64,000 bases of DNA. Source: Halichoerus grypus. Lineage: Eukaryota; Chordata; Mammalia; Carnivora; Phocidae. Positions 37,969-48,065 of this stretch are shown piece by piece (the first letter of the stretch is position 1; every line of letters begins with the position of its first letter). A program made the translations under genes and the position numbers. Under the pieces are notes generated by a model. The model was not told the origin of the DNA. It searched no databases and worked only from the letters and a program-made list of their open reading frames with translations. The stretch lies in assembly GCF_964656455.1 (NCBI RefSeq), contig NC_135717.1:2666001-2730000 (forward strand). The letters run 5' to 3'.

Positions 37969-38548
37969 CACATCTTCTTTATCCATTCATCTGTCGAAGG
38001 ACATCTTGGCTCTTTCCATAGTTTGGCTGTTGTGGACATCGCTGCTATATAAACATTGGGCCCCTTCCAATCACTGTTTTTGTATCCTTGAGATAAATGC
38101 CTAGTTGTGCAATTGCTGGGTTGTAGGGTAGTTCTACTTTTAACTTTTTGAGGAACCTCCACATACTGTTTTCCAGAGTGGCTACACCAGCTTGCATTCC
38201 CACCAACAGTGTAGGAGGGTTCCCCTTTGTCCACATCCTTGCCAACATCTGTTGTTTCCTGAGTTGTTAATTTCAGCCATTCTGACCAGTGTGAGGTGGT
38301 ATCTCATTGTGGTTTTGATGTATATCTCCCTGATGCTGAGTGATGTTTAGCAATTTTCATGTGTCTGTTAGCCATTTGTATGTTTTATTTGGAGAAATGT
38401 CTGTTCATGTCTTCTGCCTATTTCTTGACTGAATTTTTTTTTTTTTTGGTGTTGACTTTGATAAGTTCTTTATAGATTTTGGATACTAGCCCTTTATCCA
38501 GTATGTCATTTGTGAATATCTTCTCCCATTCTGTGGGTTGCCTTTTAG
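37517..38548 (-). mobile_element. 5'-truncated L1 (ORF2 end and 3' UTR), antisense
   Basis: Reverse complement of L1 3' UTR and ORF2 end (TTCATCCATTTGGTTTCTTA, GAGTAGTATTCCATTGTACA, CCATAGTTTGGCTGTTGTGG). The target duplication ATTACCACACTATTTT is at 37501-37516 and 38549-38564. It holds a (AC)17 run. The frame is decayed. Confidence 0.93.
37931..37964 (+). repeat. (AC)17 microsatellite inside antisense L1
   Basis: Sits between CATTGT and ATATCACATCTTC. In L1 sense this is (GT)n at the same ORF2 position as the runs at 34234 and 49248. Confidence 0.95.
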
Positions 38549-39010
38549 ATTACCACACTATTTTAATGACTCTAGCTTTACAAATAGACGTTATGTTTGG
38601 TAATGAAAGTCTCTAAATTTGTTCTCTTCAACATTGTCTTATTATTGACCTTTTGTATTTCTTTGTAAGTTTGCAGATTCAATGTCAAATCACAGACACA
38701 CACAAACATGTAAAAGTACTCTGCTAAGGTTTTGGATGGGATTGCATTAAATCTATAGGTCAACTTGAGGACAACTGACATCATTACAGTTCTGTATCTT
38801 TTAATGCATGACTTTAGTATAGTCTTTCTATTTTAAATTTTGCATTTTTAAAGAACAAATTGCATAAGATTATTGTTTGTTCATGCCCTGAAGTATCTTG
38901 TCCATTTAGTAGGAATTCGGTATTATATTTGTAGTAAATTCTTACATCCCTTTTTGCATAAGATATGCTTTCAGTTATGAAGTTTTTATATACTTTATCA
39001 CTTCGAAATG

Positions 39011-39502
39011 TGTTTGGTTCCCAATGATTTGAACCTCATGAATCTCCCCTGTGTTTTGTTTTATTTTATTTTAAACTTTATCTGAAGCTGACATATTCAG
39101 GACAGGACCGGATATAGCTGCTCCCCAATGCCATCAAGAACTCAGGCTCTTCCTGTCTTTCTGCTTCTCCTTCCTTACTGTGTTGATTTTGTCCCTGTGC
39201 TTGCTGCCTCATAGTCATGGCAACACTTGTCTATTCCAGACAGGAGGTAGGGAAAAGGGCCCAGAGATGAAAGGAGATGCCTGCAGAGTGTATTTGTTCT
39301 TTCTCTGTTCTAAAACCAAGAAAGCAGATGCTTTCCCAAGTCCCCACCCCACAGAACTGAGAACTGTTGTTGGCCAGAACTCAGTCCCACAGACTGTCCG
39401 GACCTGTCACTAATCAAGGCCAGTGAGGTCACCGCAGTGACCAGTTTGTTTAAACCTGTTGTAACTCATATCCTTGGCCTGGGGTAAGGGCCTCCTCTCC
39501 TT
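39011..39502. other. No gene seen
   Basis: Unrecognised sequence with a 77-codon open frame (39180-39413) and no family resemblance. Confidence 0.4.
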
Positions 39503-39519
39503 CTCTACTGCTATTTGAA

Positions 39520-39707
39520 AGTTCTTTATTTTTTTAAGATTTTATTTATTTCAAAGAGGGAGAGAGACAACATGAGTCAGGGGTGGGTAGAGGAAGAAGC
39601 AGACTCCCTGCTGGGCAGGGAGCCCCATGAGGGACTTGATCCCAGGACCCCGGATCATGACCTGAGCAGAAGGCAGATGCCTAACCTACTGGGCCACCCA
39701 GGCGCCC
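39520..39707 (-). mobile_element. Can-SINE, antisense (first of three in a row)
   Basis: The target duplication CTCTACTGCTATTTGAA is at 39503-39519 and 39708-39724, perfect over 17 bp. The head ends GGCCACCCAGGCGCC. Confidence 0.95.
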
Positions 39708-39730
39708 CTCTACTGCTATTTGAACTGACT

Positions 39731-39937
39731 TCTTTTTTTTTTTTTTTTTTAAAGATTTTTGTTTATTTATTTAACAGAGAGAGAGAGCACAAGTAGGCAG
39801 AGCGGCAGACAGAGGGAGAGGGAGAAGCAGGCTCTCTGCCAAGCAGGGAGCCCGATGCGGGGCTCGATCCCAGGACCCTGGGATCATGACCTGAGCTGAA
39901 GGCAGCCGCTTAACCGACTGAGCCACCCAGGCGCCCC
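39731..39937 (-). mobile_element. Can-SINE, antisense (second of three)
   Basis: T-run with AAAGATTTTTGTTTATTTAT to GAGCCACCCAGGCGCCCC. It abuts the tail of the third copy without intervening unique DNA. Confidence 0.94.
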
Positions 39938-40136
39938 CCCCTTTTTTTTTAAAGATTTTATTTATTCATTTGACACAAAGAGAGAGAGTACCCAAGCAGG
40001 GGGAATGGCAGAGGGAAAGGGAGAAGCAGACTTCCTGTGGAGCAGGGAGCCCGATGTGGGACTTGATCCCAGGACCCTGGGATCATGACCTGAGCCGAAG
40101 GCAGTCGCTTAACTGACTGAGCCACTCGGGCACCCC
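39938..40136 (-). mobile_element. Can-SINE, antisense (third of three)
   Basis: TTTTTTTTTAAAGATTTTAT to GAGCCACTCGGGCACCCC. It joins head to tail with the second copy. A short CTGACT word flanks the pair on both sides. Confidence 0.94.
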
Positions 40137-41068
40137 TGACTGGGGTTCTTTTAGCAGAAAAAGAGTAGAGAGAAATATTGTGTAGGTAAGAGAAGATGCC
40201 GGTCACAATTACTGAGGTTTCTCAATAAATAATATGTTAATTTTTAGAAATCTGCCTGTTTTTGGGTAGCAAAGGAAGTGATTTTAATTTTGAGTGTTTT
40301 TGCTTTTTGCCCAACATTTTAAAATAAAGTAATTTTGGGATAAGTGTTTATTTTGAAGTCTTTTTTTTTTTTTTTTTTTGAAGTCTTTTTTTTTAATCTC
40401 TTAAGATCTGGTGGTATTTTAAGAAGGTAAATGGCGTTCCTATTTCCGTAAACTGTTGCTTCCTGGAGTGTTTAGGCATAATGGCATTTATCTTTTTAAT
40501 GGGAAAATGCTTTCTAAATTTTCATCAGCCAAATGGTAGAATGGGGACAAGTGTAGTGCACGCGGGTCACATACTGTTACCTGCTTGTAGTACTACAGTT
40601 TGGTATGATTGAGTTATGCCTTTCGTAAGAAGGGTCTGGGAAAGGTGGAAATTGGTGTATTAAATCACTTTATCTGAGAAAGCTTAGTTAGTGAATTACT
40701 AATTTTCAGAAACTCTGCTTCAGAATCTGAATCAGTAAATATCTTTACTATAGGCTGTAGGTGTTTATGTCATTGAAAAACTGAAGTTGTTTTTTATGTA
40801 TCTGTTATTCGATGCAGTTCAGATTTTATGAGTGATTTTTTTTTCAGTCTTCGGAAGAAAGTTGGAAATGTGCTTTTAGGGAAGAACTGGAGTTGTGGTA
40901 GCTTATAATATGTCAGTATGTCAAATCAGTTGATGTATACAAAATCTCATTCACTCAATTTCCAAATTTAATGACTTGAATCTTGCCATTTCCCCCCCTT
41001 ATGTTTATCTTTATTTTATAGGTTATATTATCTTGCCTAATGTTCCGATTTGAGAATAATTAGGAATA
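40137..41068. other. No gene seen
   Basis: AT-rich unique sequence; a T-run with a duplicated GAAGTCTTTTTTTT at about 40356-40392. Confidence 0.4.
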
Positions 41069-41404
41069 CAGCTGACCCTTGAACACCATGGGGGTTAGGG
41101 GCACCAACACCTGCACAGTAAAAATCTGCATATAACTAATGACTTCCCCAAAACCTAACTACTTATGATAGCCTACTCTTGACCAGAAGTCTTACCAATA
41201 ACAGAAACAATCAGTTAACACCTGTTTTGTATGCTATATGTATTATATATTGTATTCTTACACTAAAGTAAGCTAGAGAAAAGAAAGTGCTCTTAAAATC
41301 ATAAAAAAGGGAAAATGCACTTACAGTACTGTATTGTATTTATTGAAAAAAACCCAGGTATAAGTGAACCCTGTCGTTCAAACCTGTGTTGTTCAAAGCT
41401 CAGC
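41069..41404. mobile_element. Tigger/MER2-like DNA transposon (non-autonomous)
   Basis: Inverted termini: CAGCTGACCCTTGAACACCA on the left and, reverse-complemented, CAGCTGAGCTTTGAACAACA-like on the right. TA lies at both ends, as expected for Tc1/mariner-pogo elements. The interior is AT-rich with no transposase frame. About 336 bp; the exact family name is not certain. Confidence 0.75.
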
Positions 41405-41593
41405 TACGTGGTGTCAAGAGCTTTGTTTAGTCATTGTGAATGAATCAGTTAAAAGAACTATTTCAGGGCAAAAAACAGCCCAATTATTATAAATTGGAGA
41501 ATGAATGAATCTTAAAATTATTTAACTTATAGAAACCACTTCTGGTTATCTGTATTTCCTCATTGCTCTGTTCCTTATCATTTGGCATTTTTA

Positions 41594-41788
41594 TCATTCA
41601 TTCATTCATTCATTCATTCATTCAGAGAGGGAGTGGAGAGGGGCAGAGGGAGAGGGACAGAGAGAGTCTTAAGTAGGCTCCATGCCCAGCACGGAGCCCA
41701 ACTTGGGGCTTGATCTCACGACCCTGAGTCATGACCTGAGCCAAAATCAGGAGTCGGAGCTTAACTGACTGAGCCACCCAGGCACCTC
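41594..41788 (-). mobile_element. Can-SINE, antisense, with (CATT)n tail
   Basis: The target duplication TGGCATTTTTA is at 41583-41593 and 41789-41799. The A-tail has turned into a TCAT/ATTC tetranucleotide run. Head CTGAGCCACCCAGGCACC. Confidence 0.94.
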
Positions 41789-41799
41789 TGGCATTTTTA

Positions 41800-42464
41800 A
41801 AATAAGAAATCTTAGACTAGATTTTTGACTGAAGAGCAGCCTTTTTATCTTTGATAAAGAAATGTTTCTTTTTATATTCTAAAGAATACATAAAAATTCA
41901 AGACCAAATCACAGCAGGTTTGGAACATAGATATCTGAAGTGGAAATTTCATAGGATATTATATAAATACATAGGATTTAACTGGATTGTGCACATTTTA
42001 ATGTTTTTGATGGATTGTAAAGTTTTCAGTTTAACTGTCATGCATGATTGTTGGTGTCTTGTAGAAATCAATTTGCACAAAGTAGCCTTCCTGTTGTTGG
42101 ATCTTGACTTTTCTCTAGCTTTTCTTGATTCTTGCCCATTTTTGGAGCATTGTTTACCAGTCATTGTGACAGTTCTGTGAGCAACATGGTCTCATTTCCA
42201 TGAATTCCTTGCCCACTTGATACATCTAAAGTTGAACTCTCTTATTTAAAACCATCACCCTGAGTGGTATAATAAGCTCATGAAGTTTTAGCCAGCATCC
42301 ACATCTCCCTGAGAAGTCCTGTGATTTCACTAGCCAGAATGTCTTTGTGCAAGAGTCAGAGTTGGGGAAAATGATGTGAAGAAAAAACCTGAAGGACCAG
42401 AGGACAGAGCAGCAGCTGCTGTGGAGCGGCATGCGGGCTGAATTGAGGTTTTACGATCTGGATT
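41800..42464. other. No gene seen; left flank of the L1
   Basis: Unique sequence. The 109-codon open frame at 41851-42180 has no recognised similarity. Confidence 0.4.
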
Positions 42465-42482
42465 AGAATCCTCCGGGCACTT
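42465..42482 (+). repeat. Target-site duplication, left copy, of the full-length L1
   Basis: Reads AGAATCCTCCGGGCACTT and recurs without mismatch at 49892-49909, directly after the L1 A-tail. It fixes the 5' boundary of the element at 42483. Confidence 0.97.
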
Positions 42483-42484
42483 GG

Positions 42485-42522
42485 GGGGCGGAGCAAGATG
42501 GCGGGGGCGGAGCAAGATGGCG
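42485..42522 (+). promoter_or_regulatory. Tandem 19-bp duplication with two YY1-like sites at the L1 start
   Basis: GGGGCGGAGCAAGATGGCG occurs twice with a 19-bp period in the first 40 bp of the element. Each unit has a YY1-type AAGATGGCGG core. In related L1s a single site is the rule as far as I know. Confidence 0.8.
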
Positions 42523-43619
42523 GAGGAGTAGGAGACCTGGATTTCGTCTCCTCTCAGGAATTCAGCTGGATAGGGATCAAACCATTCTGAACACCTACAA
42601 ACTCAACAGGAGATCAAAGAAAAGAAGAGCAACAACTCTCTGAACAGAAAAGCGACCACTTTTTGGAAGGTAGGACGTGCGGAGAAGTGAATCCGAGGCG
42701 ATATTCGGGAGGATAGACGGCGGGGGAGGGGCCTCCGTCGGCCGCTTCTGGCAAGTGATAGAGCCACGGAGCACAAAGTCGGAACTTTTAAAAGTCTGCT
42801 CCGCTGAGGGACGTCACTCTGGTGGCGAAGTGGGGGGTGGAACCCTCGCGGGACAGTGTGGTCTCAGGACCCTCGGGGTCACAGAAAGACCGGGGGTCCC
42901 TGAGTGCGGCAGAGCTCCCAAGTATCGGAGCAGGGAAGCCGGCTGCAGAGACGGAGCCCAGGCGCGGGCTCTCAGCTCGGGGTTGTCATAAACCGTGATC
43001 CGCGGCACAGTCGGGCCACTGCTCCTCCAGCAGGGACCCAACAAGCGGCAGATCCGGGGAGACTCACCTTCTTCCCCCGGGAGGAGAGGTGCGGGAGTGC
43101 ACCGCGGGGATCTGCTGGGTTTGGAGACTCCACCCGGGGTCGGGTGCCAGATAGAAAGGCGCGGTCACAGGCCGGGTGAGCGCGGAGTGCGGCCGGAGAC
43201 CGGGGAGACGGGAGTGACTGACGGCTTTTCTCTGGGGGCTCGCTGGGGAGCGGGACCCCGAGTTCTCGGCTCCGCTGGGGCGGAGACTGGGAGGCTGCCA
43301 TTTTCACTCTCCGCCTCCAAACCTGTACGGAAAGCTTGCAGGGAACAAAAGCTCCGGAGAGCAAACCTGAGCAGATTACTTAGCCCGGACCGGCAAGGGC
43401 GGGGCAATTTTGCCTCCGGCAAAGACATTTGGGAACCACGGCAACAGGCCCCTCCCCCAGAAGATCAGCAAGAACAGCCAGCCAAGACCAAGTTTACCGA
43501 TCAATGAGAACGGCAGAACTCCAGCGCTAGGGGAACACTGCACATAGAATTCATGGCTTTTTTACCATGATTCTTTAGTCTTTCAAAGTTAATTATTTTT
43601 TTTAACTGTCTTTTTTTCT

Positions 43620-44165
43620 TTTTTCCTTTTTTCTTTTTTTTTTGAATTTTTCTTTTTCCCTTTTTCAACCAACATCTTATCAATCCCTTTTTTAAAAAAA
43701 AACATTTTTATTTTTCATTTAAAGTCATATTCTATCCCTTCATAGTAGTTACCCGTATTTTTGGCATATATATATAAGTTGTTCTCTCTTTAAAATCTTG
43801 AGATAGTTTCTTCTAACAGATCAAAATATACTCTAAATCTCTAGTGTATGGTTTTTTTCTACTCCCCTGCCTGATCACATTCTCTCCCTTTTTTCTTTCT
43901 TTTCTTTTTTTTTTTTTTAATCCTCTTCTTTCTTTTTTCAAACAACTTATCAAATCCTTTTTTAAAATTTTTTATAATTTCCATCTTTACAGTCATATTC
44001 CATCCCTTCATCATATCAACCCTTATTTTTGTACATATATAAGTTTTTCTTTCTTTAAAATTTTGGGAGGGACTTTCTTTTAACAGACCAAAATACACCC
44101 AAAATCTAGTGTGTGGCACTGATCTATATACCAGCCTGATCATATTTGATCACATTCTGTTTTTG
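43620..44165 (+). repeat. Two diverged tandem units (~270 bp each) in the L1 5' UTR
   Basis: Matching anchors recur at a spacing of 265-273 bp: TTTTTCAACCAAC at 43661 against TTTTTTCAAACAAC at 43933; AGTCATATTC at 43723 against 43991; CCTGATCA near 43871 against 44136; and ATCTAGTGTG-like words near 43840 and 44104. Both units run from a T/CT-rich stretch to a CTGATCACATTCT-like end. This resembles an internal duplication or monomer-type leader. Confidence 0.75.
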
Positions 44166-44371
44166 TTTTGTTTTGTTTTGTTCTGCTTTTGTTTGTTTTT
44201 ATCTTTATCTTTTTCTTTTTTCTTTTTTTCTTTCCTTTTCTTTTTTCTCTCTTTCCCTTTCTTTTCCCACTGCTTCAGGTCTTTTCTGATTTGTTTAGAG
44301 TATATTTTCTGGGGACGTTGTTACCCTGCTAGCATTTTGTTCTCTCATTAATCTACTCTCCTCTGCACAAA

Positions 44372-45268
44372 ATGACAAGACGGAAAAAATCACCTCAACA
44401 AAAAGAACAAGAGGTAGTACCGACTGCCAAGGACCTACTCAATACGGACATTAGTACGATGTCAGATCTAGAGTTCAGAATCATCACTTTAAAGATACTA
44501 GCTGGGCTTGAAAAAAACATGGAAGTTATTAGAGAAACCCTTTCTGGAGAAGTAAAAGAACTAAAATCGAACCAAGTAGAAATCAAAAAGGCTATTAATG
44601 AGGTGCAATCAAATATGGGGGCACTAACTGCTAGGATAAATGAGGCAGAAGAAAGAATCAGTGAGATAGAAGACCAAATGATGGAAAATAAAGAAGCTGA
44701 GAAAAAGAGAGATAAACAACTACTGGATCACGAGGGCAGAATTCGAGAAATAAACGATACCATACGACGAAACAACATTAGAATAATTGGGATCCTAGAA
44801 GAAGAAGAAAGAGAGAGAGGTGCAGAAGGTATAATGGAGCAAATTATAGCAGAGAACTTCCCTAATTTGGGGAAGGAAACAGGCATCAAAATCCAGGAAG
44901 CACAGAGAACCCCTCTCAAAATCAATAAAAATAGGTCAACACCCCGACATCTAATAGTAAAACTTACGAGTCTCAGAGACAAAGAGAAAATCCTGAAAGC
45001 AGCTCGGGAGAAGAGATATGTAACCTACAATGGTAGAAACATTAGATTGGCAACAGACTTATCCACAGAGACCTGGCAGGCCAGAAAGGACTGGCAGGAC
45101 ATATTCAGAGCACTAAATGAGAAAAATATGCAGCCAAGAATACTATATCCAGCTAGGCTGTCATTGAAAATTGAAGGAGAGATAAAAAGCTTCCAGGACA
45201 AACAAAAACTAAAGGAATTTGCAAACACGAAACCAGCCCTACAACAAATATTGAAAGGGGTCCTCTAA
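44372..45268 (+). CDS. L1 ORF1 protein (RNA-binding chaperone), intact
   Basis: Encodes 298 residues. ORF1p is the trimeric single-strand RNA-binding protein and nucleic-acid chaperone that coats L1 RNA in the cytoplasmic ribonucleoprotein and is needed in cis for retrotransposition. Visible parts: a basic, disordered N-terminus (MTRRKKSPQQK); a heptad-rich coiled coil of about residues 45-120 rich in E, I and K; an RRM-like domain opened by NNIRIIGILEEE near residue 134; and a C-terminal domain ending ARLSLKIEGEIKSFQDK and LKEFANTKPALQQILKG. The start is the first ATG after the CT-rich leader, in context AAAATGA; the stop is TAA. The protein is somewhat shorter than the ~338 residues of human ORF1p, mainly in the N-terminal and coiled-coil part. 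No frameshift or stop was seen. ORF2 follows 81 bp downstream, the usual bicistronic layout. Confidence 0.96.
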   Translation: MTRRKKSPQQKEQEVVPTAKDLLNTDISTMSDLEFRIITLKILAGLEKNMEVIRETLSGEVKELKSNQVEIKKAINEVQSNMGALTARINEAEERISEIEDQMMENKEAEKKRDKQLLDHEGRIREINDTIRRNNIRIIGILEEEERERGAEGIMEQIIAENFPNLGKETGIKIQEAQRTPLKINKNRSTPRHLIVKLTSLRDKEKILKAAREKRYVTYNGRNIRLATDLSTETWQARKDWQDIFRALNEKNMQPRILYPARLSLKIEGEIKSFQDKQKLKEFANTKPALQQILKGVL

Positions 45269-47854
45269 GCAAAGAGAGAGCCTAAAAGCAACATAGACCA
45301 GAAAGGAACACAAACAATATACAGTAACAGTCACTTTACAGGCAATACAATGGCACTGAACTCCTATCTTTCAATAGTTACCCTGAATGTAAATGGGCTA
45401 AATGCCCCAATCAAAAGACACAGGCTATCAGATTGGATTAAAAAACAAGACCCATCGATATGCTGTCTGCAAGAGACTCATTTTAGACCCAAAGACACCC
45501 CCAGATTGAAAGTGAGGGGGTGGAAAACCATTTACCATGCTAATGGACACCAAAAGAAAGCTGGGGTGGCAATCCTTATATCAGACAAATTAGATTTTAA
45601 ACCAAAGACTGTAATAAGAGATGAGGAAGGACACTATATCCTACTTAAAGGGTCTATCCAACAAGAAGATCTAACAATTGTAAATATCTATGCCCCTAAC
45701 ATGGGAGCAGCCAATTATATAAGGCAATTAATAACAAAAGCAAAGAAACACATCGACAACAATACAATAATAGTGGGGGACTTTAACACCCCCCTCACTG
45801 AAATGGACAGATCGTCTAAGCAAAAGATCAACAAGGAAATAAAGACCTTAAATGACACACTGGACCAAATGGACTTCACAGACATATTCAGAACATTCCA
45901 TCCCAAAGCAACAGAATACACATTCTTCTCTAGTGCCCATGGAACATTCTCCAGAATAGATCACATCCTAGGTCATAAATCAGGTCTCAACCGGTACCAG
46001 AAGATTGGGATCATCCCCTGCCTATTTTCAGACCACAATGCTTTGAAACTAGAACTCAATCACAAGAGGAAAGTCAGAAAGAACTCAAATACATGGAGGC
46101 TAAAGAGCATCCTACTGAAGAATGAATGGGTCAACCAGGAAATTAAAGAAGAATTAAAAAAATTCATGGAAACCAATGAAAATGAAAACACAACTATTCA
46201 AAATCTTTGGGATACAGCAAAGGCAGTCCTAAGAGGAAAGTATATAGCAATACAAGCCTTTCTCAAGAAACAAGAAAGGTCTCAAGTACACAACCTAACC
46301 CTACACCTAAAGGAGCTGGAGAAAGAACAGCAAATAAAGCCTAAACCCAGCAGGAGAAGAGAAATAATAAAGATCAGAGCAGAAATCAATGAAATAGAAA
46401 CCAAAAGAACAGTAGAACAGATCAACGAAACTAGGAGCTGGTTCTTTGAAAGAATTAACAAGATTGATAAGCCCCTGGCCAGACTTATCAAAAAGAAAAG
46501 AGAAATGACCCAAATCAACAAAATCATGAATGAAAGAGGAGAAATCACAACCAACACCAAGGAAATACAAACAATTATAAGAACATATTATGAGCAACTC
46601 TATGCCAACAAATTAGATAACCTGGAAGTAATGGATGATTTCCTAGAGATGTATCAACTACCAAAACTGAACCAGGAAGAAATAGAACACCTGAACAGAC
46701 CTATAACCACTAAGGAAATAGAAGCAGTCATCAAAAATCTCCCAAAACACAAAAGCCCAGGGCCAGATGGCTTCCCAGGGGAATTCTACCAAACATTTCA
46801 AGAAGAATTAATACCTATCCTTCTGAAACTGTTCCAAAAAATAGAAATGGAAGGAAAACTTCCAAACTCATTTTATGAGGCCAGCATTACCTTGATCCCA
46901 AAACCAGACAAAGACCCCATCAAAAAGGAGAATTACAGACCAATATCCCTGATGAACACGGATGCAAAAATTCTCACCAAAATACTAGCCAATAGGATCC
47001 AACAGTACATTAAAAGGATTATTCACCACGACCAAGTCGGATTTATCCCTGGGCTGCAAGGTTGGTTCAACATCCGCAAATCAATCAACGTGATACAATA
47101 CATTAACAAAAGAAAAAACAAGAATCACATGATCCTCTCAATAGATGCAGAAAAAGCATTTGACAAAGTACAGCATCCTTTCTTGATCAAAACTCTTCAG
47201 AGTATAGGGATAGAGGGTACATACCTCAATATCATAAAAGCCATCTATGAAAAACCTACAGCGAATATCATTCTCAATGGGGAAAAACTGAGAGCTTTCC
47301 CCCTAAGGTCAGGAACGCGGCAGGGATGTCCACTATCACCACTGCTATTCAACATAGTATTGGAAGTCCTAGCCACAGCAATCAGACAACAAAAAGAAAT
47401 CAAAGGCATCCAAATTGGCAAAGAAGAAGTCAAACTCTCACTCTTTGCAGATGATATGATACTTTATGTGGAAAATCCCAAAGACTCCACCCCAAAACTG
47501 CTAGAACTCATACAGGAATTCAGTCAAGTGGCAGGATATAAAATCAATGCACAGAAGTCAGTGGCATTCCTATACACCAACAACAAGTCAGAAGAAAGAG
47601 AAATTAAGGAGTCGATCCCATTTACCATTGCACCCAAAACCATAAGATACCTAGGAATAAATCTAACCAAAGAGGCAAAGGATCTGTACTCAGAAAACTA
47701 TAAAATACTCATGAAAGAAATTGAGGAAGACACAAAGAAATGGAAAAACGTTCCATGCTCATGGATTGGAAGAACAAATATTGTGAAGATGTCAATCCTA
47801 CCTAGAGCAATCTACACATTCAATGCAATCCCCATCAAAATACCATCCACTTTC

Positions 47855-48065
47855 GGGCGCCTGGGTGGCTCAGTCGTTAAGCGTCTGCCTTCGGCTCAGG
47901 TCATGATCCCAGGGTCCTGGGGTCGAGTCCCACATCGGGCTCCCTGCTCGGCGGGAAGCCTGCTTCTCCCTCTCCCACTCCCTCTGCTTGTGTTCCCCTC
48001 TCTCGCTATGTCTCTCTCTGTCAAATAAAATAAATAAAATCTTTAAAAAAAAAAAAAAAAAAAAA
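47855..48065 (+). mobile_element. Can-SINE inserted in L1 ORF2, sense orientation
   Basis: A complete carnivore tRNA-Lys SINE with head GGGCGCCTGGGTGGCTCAG, a CT-rich body and a long A-tail. The target duplication AAAATACCATCCACTTTC lies at 47837-47854 and again at 48066-48083 (first As ambiguous with the tail). It splits ORF2 after the reverse transcriptase region and adds 229 bp in all. The upstream reading frame continues for about 57 SINE-encoded residues before a stop at 48026-48028. The insertion is necessarily younger than the L1. Confidence 0.97.

Larger units (their letters stand above)
37045..39010 (-). mobile_element. Old L1 ORF2 region, antisense, nested
   Basis: The outer sequence (GGTAAGAAACAGAATAATCT, then 38566-39010 with TTTGGATGGGATTGCATTAA) is antisense ORF2-like. 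It is interrupted by a SINE piece at 37210-37330 and by a younger L1 at 37517-38548. Confidence 0.6.
42483..44371 (+). promoter_or_regulatory. L1 5' UTR and internal RNA polymerase II promoter
   Basis: The 1889-bp leader of the full-length L1. The first ~1.05 kb (to about 43560) is GC- and CpG-rich, like a small CpG island in otherwise AT-rich DNA. The extreme 5' end carries two copies of a GGAGCAAGATGGCGG motif 19 bp apart; AAGATGGCGG is a good match to the YY1 site that sits at the same place in other mammalian L1s and positions transcription start there. From about 43600 the leader becomes T- and CT-rich and holds two diverged tandem units of roughly 270 bp. The CpG-rich part contains long open frames in several phases, as expected from composition. 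Such leaders are normally silenced by CpG methylation (family knowledge). Confidence 0.88.

Noticed and set aside
37921..37975. CRISPR-like short regular repeats
   Set aside because: Plain dinucleotide microsatellite without spacers.
47855..47960. tRNA gene suggested by tRNA-like A and B boxes
   Set aside because: The boxes belong to the tRNA-derived SINE head; there is no foldable mature tRNA.
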